Source of the DNA: JASHPR01 sp963795055
Lineage (GTDB): Bacteria > Actinomycetota > Actinomycetes > Streptosporangiales > Streptosporangiaceae
Assembly (NCBI GenBank): GCA_963795055.1
Contig: CAWCGJ010000042.1
Coordinates: 124,001-188,000 of the forward strand
Length of the DNA: 64,000 nucleotides
Direction of reading: 5' to 3'
Of this stretch, positions 17,233 through 25,578 are shown in pieces (within the stretch, counting starts at the first letter, position 1; the number at the start of each line of letters is the position of its first letter). Under the pieces are notes generated by a model. That model ran no database searches. It was not told where the DNA came from and saw only the letters and a program-made list of their open reading frames with translations. The position numbers and the translations under genes are program-made.

Positions 17233-17709
17233 GTGGGCACTGGGTACCGAGTTCGCCGGGGCCGCAGGCTCGCCGCGGCGGCCGCCGGGCGGCTGCGGCC
17301 CGGCCCGCTGGTCAGGCTGGTGACCCGGCTCATCACGGCCCAGGCGGCGGTGGCCGCCGCGATCGGCCTGTCGTACAGCCGTCGCCACGTGCCGTCGATC
17401 ATCATCACGCTGATGCTGGTGGCGGCGCTGCTCGGGCTGGCCGCCCTGACCCGGTCGGGCACGCACGCGGCCTGGGTGGCCGCCATCGGCCTCGAGAGCG
17501 GGTTCATCATGTTCGGGCTGATCAGGTTCATCTCCTCCCGCTACCTGGGCGGCACGCTGTTCGCGATGATCAGCATGGGGGTGCTGCTGCATCCCGCCGT
17601 GGCCCGCGCGTTCAGCGAGATCCCGGGACCGGCCGGGCGCCGCGGCGAGGCGCGGCCGGGGCTGGGCGAGGCAGGCGCCGACGCGCTCGGCGACGGCGTA
17701 ACCGGCTGA
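17233..17709 (+). CDS. Small integral membrane protein of the trp region
   Basis: A 158-residue protein. GTG 17233 is favoured over GTG 17227 because it sits 5 bases after GGAGG. It contains three or four hydrophobic helices (for example IIITLMLVAALLGLAAL and LGGTLFAMISMGVLL). The N-terminus is basic; the C-terminus is a soluble Gly/Arg/Ala tail. It lies between TIGR02234 and trpC, the place where Streptomyces has other small membrane proteins. I do not recognise the family and assign no function. Confidence 0.7.
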   Translation: MGTGYRVRRGRRLAAAAAGRLRPGPLVRLVTRLITAQAAVAAAIGLSYSRRHVPSIIITLMLVAALLGLAALTRSGTHAAWVAAIGLESGFIMFGLIRFISSRYLGGTLFAMISMGVLLHPAVARAFSEIPGPAGRRGEARPGLGEAGADALGDGVTG

Positions 17710-17740
17710 CCCGCGGCGCCGCCGCGCCGGCGCCGTTCTT

Positions 17741-17797
17741 CCTGCCGTATCCCCAGGCAGGTGCCTGGCACGGCCCCCCAAGGCAGGGGTTCCTGCC
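17741..17797 (+). promoter_or_regulatory. Tandem hairpins in the trpC leader, attenuator-like
   Basis: Two short hairpins precede trpC: CCAGGCA-GG-TGCCTGG at 17753-17768 and GGCAGG-GGTT-CCTGCC at 17782-17797. A further CCTGCC at 17741-17746 could pair with either AGGCAGG (17755-17761) or GGCAGG (17782-17787), giving mutually exclusive folds. No Trp-rich leader peptide was found, so classical ribosome-mediated attenuation is not supported. A TACGAT that could be a -10 lies at 17819-17824 without a clear -35. Confidence 0.35.
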
Positions 17798-17866
17798 GGA
17801 GCACCATCGCGTTCTCGCTACGATCGGGGGGCAAGCCATCCCACCCCGAGGGGGCAGCAGAACCGC

Positions 17867-18673
17867 GTGAGCGTGCTCGACGAGATCCTCGAGGGAGTGC
17901 GTGCCGACCTGGCGGCACGGCAGCGGAATGTCCCGCTTGACCGCCTGAAGGAGGCGGCGGCGCGGGCGCCGTCGCCGCACAACGTCGTGGCCGCGCTCAA
18001 GGGCGCCGACGTCGCCGTCATCGCCGAGGTCAAGCGCGCCAGCCCGTCCAAGGGCGCGCTGGCCGCGATCGCCGACCCGGCCGCGCTGGCCGTGGACTAC
18101 GAGGCGGGCGGCGCGCGCGTGATCAGCGTCCTGACCGAGTCGCGCCGGTTCGGCGGCAGCCTGGATGACCTGATAGCCGTCCGGGCCGCGGTGCAGGTGC
18201 CGGTGCTGCGCAAGGACTTCGTGATCAGCTCGTACCAGCTCTGGGAGTCCCGGGCCCACGGCGCCGACATGGCGCTGCTCATCGTGGCCGCGCTGGACCA
18301 GAACGCGCTGGTGTCGCTGGTGGAGCGGGCGGTCTCGATCGGCCTGGTCCCGCTGGTCGAGGTGCACACCGAGCGGGAACTGGACCGTGCGCTCGAGGCT
18401 GGGGCCAGGGTCATCGGCGTCAACGCGCGGAACCTGATGACGCTCGAGGTCGACCGCAGCGTGTTCGCGCGGCTGGCCCCGCGGATACCGGACCGGGTCC
18501 TCAAGATCGCCGAGTCCGGGGTCCGCGGCCCGCACGACCTGCTGGCCTACGCGGCCGCGGGCGCCGACGCCGTGCTGGTCGGGGAGAGCCTGGTGACGGG
18601 CAAGGACCCGCGGTCGGCCGTGGCCGACCTGGTGACCGCCGGCTCGCACCCGGCGCTGCACGGGGACAGGTGA
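17867..18673 (+). CDS. trpC: Indole-3-glycerol-phosphate synthase
   Basis: A 268-residue TIM-barrel enzyme. It closes the indole ring from CdRP in tryptophan synthesis. VIAEVKRASPSKG carries the catalytic lysine. VLRKDF, GINARNL-like GVNARNL and IAESGV with GADAVLVGESL are the family's strand-end motifs and phosphate site. GTG start. It overlaps trpB by 4 bases (GTGA). Length is typical. Confidence 0.95.
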   Translation: MSVLDEILEGVRADLAARQRNVPLDRLKEAAARAPSPHNVVAALKGADVAVIAEVKRASPSKGALAAIADPAALAVDYEAGGARVISVLTESRRFGGSLDDLIAVRAAVQVPVLRKDFVISSYQLWESRAHGADMALLIVAALDQNALVSLVERAVSIGLVPLVEVHTERELDRALEAGARVIGVNARNLMTLEVDRSVFARLAPRIPDRVLKIAESGVRGPHDLLAYAAAGADAVLVGESLVTGKDPRSAVADLVTAGSHPALHGDR

Positions 18674-19917
18674 TGGCCGCCGCTGCGGCTCCCGGCGCCC
18701 AGGTTGACGACCCGGCTGGGCCGGCCCCTGCCGGGCCCGACGCGGCCGGGCATTTCGGGCGCTACGGCGGCAGGCTCGCGCCCGAGGCGCTGATGTCGGC
18801 ACTGGAGGAGCTGACCGCCGCCTATCTCTCCGCCCGGGCCGACCCCGGGTTCCGGGCCGACCTCGCCGCGCTGCTGCGGGACTACGCGGGCCGGCCCACG
18901 CTGCTGACCGAGGTGCCGAGGTTCGCCGCGCAGGCCGGCGGGGGCCGGGTATTCCTGAAGCGGGAAGACCTGGCGCACACCGGGTCCCACAAGATCAACA
19001 ATGTCCTCGGCCAGGCGCTGCTGACCAGGCGGATGGGCAAGACGCGGGTGATCGCCGAGACCGGCGCCGGCCAGCACGGCGTGGCCACCGCGACCGCGTG
19101 CGCGCTGTTCGGCCTGGACTGCGTGGTCTACATGGGCGAGGAGGACACCAGGCGGCAGGCCCTGAACGTGGCGCGGATGCAGATGCTCGGCGCCGAGGTG
19201 GTTCCGGTGACGACCGGCAGCCGGACCCTCAAGGACGCCATCAACGAGGCGTTCCGGGACTGGGTCACCACGGTCGATACCACGCACTACTGCATCGGCT
19301 CGGTGATGGGCCCGCACCCGTATCCCGTTATGGTCCGTGATTTTCAGCGGGTCATCGGCGCCGAGGCCCGCCGGCAGGTGCAGGCAGCGGCCGGGCGGCT
19401 GCCCGACGCCGTGATCGCCTGCGTCGGCGGCGGGTCCAACGCCATCGGGATCTTCCACGCCTTCATCCCCGACGACGGCGTGCGGCTGATCGGCTGCGAG
19501 GCCGGCGGTGACGGCCTGGCCAGCGGCCGCCACGCCGCGACGCTGGCCGGCGGGTCCGCCGGGGTGATCCACGGCATGCGGACCTACCTGCTCCAGGACG
19601 GCGACGGGCAGACGCTCCCGACCCACTCGGTGTCCGCCGGCCTGGACTACCCGGGGGTGGGGCCCGAGCACGCCTGGCTGCACGACACCGGGCGGGCCAG
19701 CTACCGCGCGATCACCGACGTGCAGGCGATGGACGCGTTCTCCGTGCTGTGCCGGACCGAGGGGATCATCCCGGCCATCGAGTCGGCGCACGCGCTGGCC
19801 GGGGCGCTGCAACTCGGGCCGGAACTCGGCGCGGGCGCGGTGCTCCTGGTGAACCTGTCCGGGCGCGGCGACAAGGACGTGAACATCGCCGCCCAGTGGT
19901 TCGGTCACATCCAGTGA
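18670..19917 (+). CDS. trpB: Tryptophan synthase beta chain
   Basis: A 415-residue PLP enzyme joining indole and serine. HTGSHKINNVLGQAL holds the PLP lysine. ETGAGQHGVATAT and the phosphate-binding CVGGGSNAIG are present. GTG 18670 overlaps the trpC stop; ATG 18673 directly after is an alternative. It overlaps trpA by 4 bases, consistent with stoichiometric alpha/beta production. An N-terminal Ala/Pro-rich extension of about 25 residues precedes FGRYGGRLAPE. Confidence 0.96.
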   Translation: MMAAAAAPGAQVDDPAGPAPAGPDAAGHFGRYGGRLAPEALMSALEELTAAYLSARADPGFRADLAALLRDYAGRPTLLTEVPRFAAQAGGGRVFLKREDLAHTGSHKINNVLGQALLTRRMGKTRVIAETGAGQHGVATATACALFGLDCVVYMGEEDTRRQALNVARMQMLGAEVVPVTTGSRTLKDAINEAFRDWVTTVDTTHYCIGSVMGPHPYPVMVRDFQRVIGAEARRQVQAAAGRLPDAVIACVGGGSNAIGIFHAFIPDDGVRLIGCEAGGDGLASGRHAATLAGGSAGVIHGMRTYLLQDGDGQTLPTHSVSAGLDYPGVGPEHAWLHDTGRASYRAITDVQAMDAFSVLCRTEGIIPAIESAHALAGALQLGPELGAGAVLLVNLSGRGDKDVNIAAQWFGHIQ

Positions 19918-20708
19918 GCGCGGTCGCCGGCGCGTTCGGTAAAGCGAAGGCGGAGCACCGGGCCGCGCTGATCGGGTACGTGCCGGCGGGCTTTCCCTCG
20001 GTGCCCGGCGCGATCGCGGCCGCCACGGCCATGGCCGAGGCCGGGGCCGACATCGTCGAGATCGGCCTGCCGTACTCCGACCCGCTGATCGACGGCCCGG
20101 TCATCCAGGAAGCCACCACCCGGGCGCTGGCGGCCGGAACCCGGGTCGCCGACGTGCTGCGGACTGTGGCGGCGGTGGCCGGCGCCGGGGTGCCGACCCT
20201 GGTCATGACGTACTGGAACCCGGTCGACCACTACGGGGTGGCCGCGTTCGCGCGGGACCTGGCCGGCGCCGGGGGCAGCGGGCTGATCACCCCCGACCTG
20301 ACGCCGGAGGAGGCCGGGCCGTGGCTGGAGGCCGCCGCGGAGCAGGGGCTCGACCCGGTCTTCGTGGTCGCGCCGAGTTCCTCGCCCGAGCGGATCAAGC
20401 TGATCACCTCGGCCTGCGGCGGGTTCGTGTACGCGGCCTCGCTGATGGGCACCACCGGCACCCGCGACGTGGTCAGCGGCGAGGCCGACGGGGTGGTCCG
20501 CCGGGTCAGGGAGTGCACCAGCCTGCCGGTGGCGGTCGGGCTCGGGGTCCGGGACCGGTCCCAGGCCGCGCAGGTGGCGGGCTTCGCCGACGGGGTCATC
20601 GTGGGAACCGCGTTCGTCCGCCGCCTCCTCGACGCGCCGGACGAGCCGACGGGGGTCGCCGCCGTGCGGGAACTGGCCGCCGACCTGGCCGCCGGGGTCC
20701 GCGCCTGA
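19914..20708 (+). CDS. trpA: Tryptophan synthase alpha chain
   Basis: A 264-residue TIM barrel that cleaves indole-3-glycerol phosphate and channels indole to TrpB. IVEIGLPYSDPLIDGPVIQ holds both catalytic acids (Glu and the second Asp). GFVYAASLMGTTG and VGLGVRD complete the phosphate site. GTG start overlapping the trpB stop. It is the last gene of the trp block; gltB follows after a 203-base gap. Confidence 0.96.
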   Translation: MSAVAGAFGKAKAEHRAALIGYVPAGFPSVPGAIAAATAMAEAGADIVEIGLPYSDPLIDGPVIQEATTRALAAGTRVADVLRTVAAVAGAGVPTLVMTYWNPVDHYGVAAFARDLAGAGGSGLITPDLTPEEAGPWLEAAAEQGLDPVFVVAPSSSPERIKLITSACGGFVYAASLMGTTGTRDVVSGEADGVVRRVRECTSLPVAVGLGVRDRSQAAQVAGFADGVIVGTAFVRRLLDAPDEPTGVAAVRELAADLAAGVRA

Positions 20709-20805
20709 GCGAGCCGGAGGGGCGCGGAGCGGCGTCCGGACGGCCGCCTGTGACCTGGGAGATCTTCCCTCCGGACACATGCTCGTTACAATGCTTGCTG
20801 GAGCC

Positions 20806-20876
20806 GTGAGAGCGGGCGCTCTCACCGGCTCACCGCAGGGCCAATGTCGTCCCGCCCCAGGGCCAATGTCGTCCCG
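20806..20876 (+). promoter_or_regulatory. gltB upstream hairpin and 18-bp direct repeat
   Basis: A perfect hairpin GTGAGAGC-GGGC-GCTCTCAC occupies 20806-20825. Next come two identical copies of AGGGCCAATGTCGTCCCG at 20837-20854 and 20859-20876, 22 bp apart start to start. A TACAAT -10-like hexamer lies at 20787-20792 just upstream. The hairpin could terminate trp transcription, and the paired repeats, two helical turns apart, look like a dimer-of-dimers operator controlling gltBD. The regulator is unknown; neither is a recognisable GlnR box. Confidence 0.45.
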
Positions 20877-20911
20877 ACCCGCATGTGCCGGACCGGACGA
20901 CAGGAGGATTG

Positions 20912-23900
20912 ATGGCCCCTGCTGGACCTGCTGCAAGCCAGGGACTTTACGACAGCAGCTATGAGCACGACGCCTGCGGCGTCGGCTTCGTCGCGGACCT
21001 GCCCGGCCGCCGCAGCCACCAGGTCGTGGCCCAGGCGCTCACCGTGCTGCGGAACCTGGATCACCGCGGCGCGAAGGGCAGTGACCCGGATACCGGCGAC
21101 GGGGCCGGCATCTTGACCCAGCTCCCCGACGAGCTGTTCCGCGAGACGTGCGGCTTCGGGCTGCCAGAACCGGGCGGCTACGCCGCCGGGATGGTGTTCC
21201 TGCCCGCCAGGGCCGGGCAGCGGGCCGCGGTCATGGGTGAAGTACAGCGGATTGCCGCGCTGGAGGGCCTGTCCATCCTGGGCTGGCGGGACGTCCCGTA
21301 CGACCCGCAGCAGTGTGGCCGCGGCTCGCGCGCGGTGCGGCCGCACCTAGCGCAGCTGTTCGTGGCCTCGCCCGGCGGCGAGCGCGGGCTGGCCCTCGAC
21401 CGGCGGGCGTTCTGCCTGCGCAAGCGCGCCGAGCACGAGGCCGGGGCGTACTTCGTGAGCCTGTCGTCAGCGACGATCGTCTACAAGGGGATGCTCACCG
21501 CGCTGCAGCTGGAGCGGTTCTACCCCGACCTGTCCGATCCCCGGTACGCCTCGGCCCTGGCCCTGGTGCACTCCCGGTTCTCCACGAACACCTTCCCGTC
21601 CTGGCCGCTGGCCCACCCGTACCGGTACATCGCGCACAACGGCGAGATCAACACGATCCGGGGCAACCGCAACTGGATGCGGGCGCGCGAGGCGCTGCTG
21701 GCCTCCGACCTCATCGGGCGGGACGCCGACGGGCGGGGGCTCGAGCGGCTGCTGCCGGTCCTGGATGAGTCGGCGAGCGACTCGGCCAGCTTCGACGCCT
21801 GCCTGGAACTGCTGCACATGGGCGGGCGGTCGCTCCCGCACGCGGTGCTGATGATGATCCCGGAGCCGTGGGAGAACCACGAGCGGATGGACCCGGCGCT
21901 GCGGGCCTTCTACCGGTTCCACTCCACCCTGATGGAACCGTGGGACGGGCCCGCGCTGATCGCGTTCACCGACGGGACGGTGATCGGGGCGGTGCTGGAC
22001 CGCAACGGGCTGCGGCCGGGCCGTTACTGGGTGACCCGCGACGGCCTGGTCGTGCTGGCCAGCGAGGTCGGGGTGCTGGACATCGATCCGGCGGCCGTGG
22101 TGCGCAAGGGGCGGCTGCAGCCGGGCCGGATCTTCCTGGCCGACACCTCGTCGGGCCGGATCATCGAGGACGAGGAGGTCAAATCCGCGCTGGCCGCCGA
22201 GCACCCGTACCAGGACTGGCTGCACGCCGGGCTGCTGCACCTCGACGCCCTGCCCGGCCGCGAGGACCCGGTGCGCCACCGCGGCCAGGCGCTGGCCACC
22301 CGCCAGCAGCTGTTCGGGTACACCGAGGAGGAACTGCGGGTCATCCTGGCGCCCATGGCCCGCACCGGCGGCGAGGCGCTCGGGTCGATGGGCCACGACA
22401 CGCCCGTGGCCGTGCTGTCCGACCGCCCGCGCCTGATCTTCGACTACTTCATGCAACTGTTCGCCCAGGTCACCAACCCGCCGCTGGACGCCATCCGGGA
22501 GGAACTGGTCACCTCGCTGGCGTCCGCCACCGGTCCCGAGCACGACCTGTTCCACCCGGGCCCGGCCTCCTGCCGCCAGATCGTGCTGCCGTACCCGGTG
22601 ATCAGCGACAGCGACCTCGCCAAGATCGTCCACATCAACGACGACGGCGACCTGCCCGGCTTCGCCGCCCACGTCGTGGACGGCCGCTACCCGGTCGCGG
22701 GCGGGGGAGCGGCCCTGCGCGGGCGCCTGGACGAGATCCGGGCGCAGGTGTCGGCCGCGATCGCGGCCGGGGCCCGGCTGATCGTGCTCTCCGACCGCGG
22801 CGACCTGGACCCGGCGCTGGCGCCGATTCCGTCGCTGCTGCTCACCGGCGCCGTGCACCACCACCTGATCAGGGAGCGGACCCGGACCAGGGTCGGCCTG
22901 ATCGTCGAGGCCGCGGACGCGCGCGAGTGCCACCACGTTGCCCTGCTGATCGGGTACGGGGCCTCCTGCGTCTGCCCGTACCTGGCCATCGAGTCGGTCG
23001 AGGACCTGGCCCGCAGCGGGGCGCTGGACGCGATCACGACCCGGCAGGCCACGGCCAACCTGATCAAGGCGCTCGGCAAGGGGCTGCTGAAGATCATGTC
23101 CAAGATGGGCGTGTCCACGGTCGCCTCGTACACCGGCGCCCAGATCTTCGAGGCGATCGGGATCGGCGACGAGGTCATCGAGGCCTGCTTCGCGGGCACG
23201 TCATCCCGCCTGGGCGGCGTCGGATTCGACCAGCTCGCCGCCGAGATCGCCGCGCGCCACGCCCGGGCCTTCCCGCCCCGCGACGCCCGGCCCGCGCACC
23301 GGCGGCTGGAAACCGGCGGCGAGTACCAGTGGCGCCGCGAGGGGGAGCCGCACCTGTTCAGCCCGGAGACCGTCTTCAAGCTGCAGCACGCCACGCGCAG
23401 CCGGCGACAGGAGATCTTCGCCGAGTACACCAGGCTGATAGACGACCAGGCGGCGCGCCTGATGACCCTGCGCGGCCTGCTGCGCATCCGCGGCGTCGAC
23501 GAGCCGCGCCAAAGGGCCGCGCCGCCGACTGGACTGAGGAGCGAGGGAGCCTGCGACCGAGCGACGAGGGAAGGAGGCGGGTCCAGCGGCCCGGAGGCGC
23601 AAGGCAACAGAGTGCCCATCGACGAGGTGGAGCCGGTCGCCAGCATCGTGCGGCGGTTCTCCACCGGGGCGATGTCCTACGGCTCGATCTCGGCCGAGGC
23701 GCACCAGACCCTGGCCATCGCGATGAACCGCCTCGGCGGGCGCTCCAACACCGGCGAGGGCGGGGAGGACCCGGACCGCTACGTCCCGGACCCGAACGGC
23801 GACCTGCGGCGGTCCGCCGTCAAGCAGGTGGCCAGCGGCCGGTTCGGCGTGACCAGCGAGTACCTGGTCAACGCCAGCGACCTGCAGATCAAGATGGCGC

Positions 23901-25564
23901 AGGGCGCCAAGCCCGGGGAGGGCGGCCAGCTGCCCGGGCACAAGGTGTACCCGTGGATCGCCCGGACCAGGTACTCCACCCCGGGCGTCGGCCTGATCTC
24001 GCCGCCGCCGCACCACGACATCTACTCGATCGAGGACCTCGCCCAGCTGATCCACGACCTGAAGAACGCCAACCCCGCCGCGCGGGTGCACGTCAAGCTG
24101 GTCGCCGAGGTGGGAGTCGGCACCGTGGCCGCGGGCGTGTCCAAGGCGCACGCCGACGTGGTGCTGATCTCCGGGCACGACGGCGGCACCGGCGCCGCGC
24201 CGCTGACCAGCATCAAGCACGCCGGGGCCCCGTGGGAGCTCGGGCTGGCCGAGACCCAGCAGACGCTGCTGCGCAACGGGCTGCGGGACCGGATCGTGGT
24301 CCAGGTGGACGGCCAGCTGAAGACCGGCCGCGACGTGGTCATCGCGGCGCTGCTCGGCGCGGAGGAGTTCGGGTTCGCCACCGCGCCGCTCGTGGTGGCC
24401 GGCTGCGTGCTGATGCGGGTCTGCCACCTGGACACCTGCCCGGTCGGCGTGGCCACCCAGAATCCCGAGCTGCGCCGGCGATTCACCGGCCGGCCGGAGT
24501 TCGTGGTGACCTTCTTCGAGTTCCTGGCCCTCCAGGTACGGGAGTACCTGGCCCGGCTCGGGTTCCGCCGCCTCGACGAGGCCGTGGGCCGGGTGGACCT
24601 GCTGGACACCGCGGCGGCGGTCGAGCACTGGAAGGCGGCCGGCCTCGACCTCGCCCCGGTGCTGCACGTCCCCGAACTCGGGCCCGCCGCCGCCCGGCAC
24701 GCCGTCACCGGCCAGGACCACGGCCTGGACCGCGCCCTCGACAACACCCTGATCCAGCTGGCCGAGGGGGCCCTGGCCGACGGGACGCCGGTCCGGCTGG
24801 AGCTGCCGGTCCGGAACGTCAACCGGACCGTCGGGACGATGCTCGGCTACGAGGTGACCAGGAGGTGGGGCGGGCCGGGCCTGCCGGACAACACGATCGA
24901 CATCTCGCTGCGCGGGTCGGCGGGCCAGTCGTTCGGCGCGTTCCTGCCCCGCGGCGTGACCCTCCGGCTGGCCGGCGACGCCAACGACTACCTCGGCAAG
25001 GGGCTGTCCGGCGGGCGGATCATCGCCGCGCCCGACCCGGACGCGGCGTTCACCGCCGAGCAGCAGGTGATCGCGGGCAACGTGATCGGCTACGGCGCGA
25101 CCGGCGGGGAGATGTTCCTGCGCGGCGTGGTCGGCGAGCGGTTCTGCGTGCGGAACTCGGGCGCGACCGCGGTGGCCGAGGGAACCGGGGATCACGGCTG
25201 CGAGTACATGACCGGCGGCCGGGTGGCCGTCCTCGGCCCGGTGGGCCGCAACTTCGCGGCCGGCATGTCCGGCGGCCTCGCCTACCTGCTCGATCCCGAC
25301 CCGGGGATGGTGAACACCGAGATGGCCGACCTCGATCCGCTCGGCGCCGAGGACGCCGAGTTCCTGCGGGACCTGGTGCAGCGGCACCTGGCCGAGACCG
25401 GCTCGGCGGTCGCGGCCCGGCTGCTCGACGACTGGATGCCGGCGGCCGGCCGGTTCGTGAAGGTGATGCCCAAGGACTACAAGCGGGTCCTGGCCGCGGC
25501 GCAGCGCGCCGAGCGCGACGGGCTCGACGTGAACGAGGCCGTCATGGCCGCGGCGCGGGGCTGA
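20912..25564 (+). CDS. gltB: Glutamate synthase (NADPH) large subunit
   Basis: A 1550-residue enzyme moving the glutamine amide to 2-oxoglutarate. ATG 20912 follows AGGAGG. A 21-residue propeptide ends before Cys22 (HDACGVGFV), the glutaminase nucleophile. The class II amidotransferase domain spans about 22-430, followed by a central domain and the FMN/synthase domain (STGAMSYGSIS onward), the 3Fe-4S cysteine cluster CHLDTCPVGVATQ at about 1180, and the C-terminal GXGXG-type beta-helix. About 35 residues (about 866-901) are inserted just before VPIDEVEP; they look repeat-derived and are absent from typical GltB. Partner gltD follows 14 bases later. Confidence 0.95.
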   Translation: MAPAGPAASQGLYDSSYEHDACGVGFVADLPGRRSHQVVAQALTVLRNLDHRGAKGSDPDTGDGAGILTQLPDELFRETCGFGLPEPGGYAAGMVFLPARAGQRAAVMGEVQRIAALEGLSILGWRDVPYDPQQCGRGSRAVRPHLAQLFVASPGGERGLALDRRAFCLRKRAEHEAGAYFVSLSSATIVYKGMLTALQLERFYPDLSDPRYASALALVHSRFSTNTFPSWPLAHPYRYIAHNGEINTIRGNRNWMRAREALLASDLIGRDADGRGLERLLPVLDESASDSASFDACLELLHMGGRSLPHAVLMMIPEPWENHERMDPALRAFYRFHSTLMEPWDGPALIAFTDGTVIGAVLDRNGLRPGRYWVTRDGLVVLASEVGVLDIDPAAVVRKGRLQPGRIFLADTSSGRIIEDEEVKSALAAEHPYQDWLHAGLLHLDALPGREDPVRHRGQALATRQQLFGYTEEELRVILAPMARTGGEALGSMGHDTPVAVLSDRPRLIFDYFMQLFAQVTNPPLDAIREELVTSLASATGPEHDLFHPGPASCRQIVLPYPVISDSDLAKIVHINDDGDLPGFAAHVVDGRYPVAGGGAALRGRLDEIRAQVSAAIAAGARLIVLSDRGDLDPALAPIPSLLLTGAVHHHLIRERTRTRVGLIVEAADARECHHVALLIGYGASCVCPYLAIESVEDLARSGALDAITTRQATANLIKALGKGLLKIMSKMGVSTVASYTGAQIFEAIGIGDEVIEACFAGTSSRLGGVGFDQLAAEIAARHARAFPPRDARPAHRRLETGGEYQWRREGEPHLFSPETVFKLQHATRSRRQEIFAEYTRLIDDQAARLMTLRGLLRIRGVDEPRQRAAPPTGLRSEGACDRATREGGGSSGPEAQGNRVPIDEVEPVASIVRRFSTGAMSYGSISAEAHQTLAIAMNRLGGRSNTGEGGEDPDRYVPDPNGDLRRSAVKQVASGRFGVTSEYLVNASDLQIKMAQGAKPGEGGQLPGHKVYPWIARTRYSTPGVGLISPPPHHDIYSIEDLAQLIHDLKNANPAARVHVKLVAEVGVGTVAAGVSKAHADVVLISGHDGGTGAAPLTSIKHAGAPWELGLAETQQTLLRNGLRDRIVVQVDGQLKTGRDVVIAALLGAEEFGFATAPLVVAGCVLMRVCHLDTCPVGVATQNPELRRRFTGRPEFVVTFFEFLALQVREYLARLGFRRLDEAVGRVDLLDTAAAVEHWKAAGLDLAPVLHVPELGPAAARHAVTGQDHGLDRALDNTLIQLAEGALADGTPVRLELPVRNVNRTVGTMLGYEVTRRWGGPGLPDNTIDISLRGSAGQSFGAFLPRGVTLRLAGDANDYLGKGLSGGRIIAAPDPDAAFTAEQQVIAGNVIGYGATGGEMFLRGVVGERFCVRNSGATAVAEGTGDHGCEYMTGGRVAVLGPVGRNFAAGMSGGLAYLLDPDPGMVNTEMADLDPLGAEDAEFLRDLVQRHLAETGSAVAARLLDDWMPAAGRFVKVMPKDYKRVLAAAQRAERDGLDVNEAVMAAARG
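23524..23590 (+). repeat. Repeat-like in-frame insertion within gltB
   Basis: GCCGACTGGAC at 23524-23534 and GTCCAGCGGC at 23581-23590 form near-perfect inverted arms around a purine-rich core of iterated GAGCGAGG/GCGACGAGG words. The segment is translated as a charged low-complexity linker between LRIRGVDEP and VPIDEVEP, where GltB proteins normally have only a few residues. It resembles small palindromic intergenic repeats of actinobacteria that have landed in frame. Confidence 0.5.
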
Positions 25565-25578
25565 GGGGGCTGGTCACG

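Noticed and set aside
17710..17866. Trp leader peptide or T-box for trpC
   Set aside because: No short reading frame with consecutive Trp codons and no T-box sequence; only the hairpins are reported.
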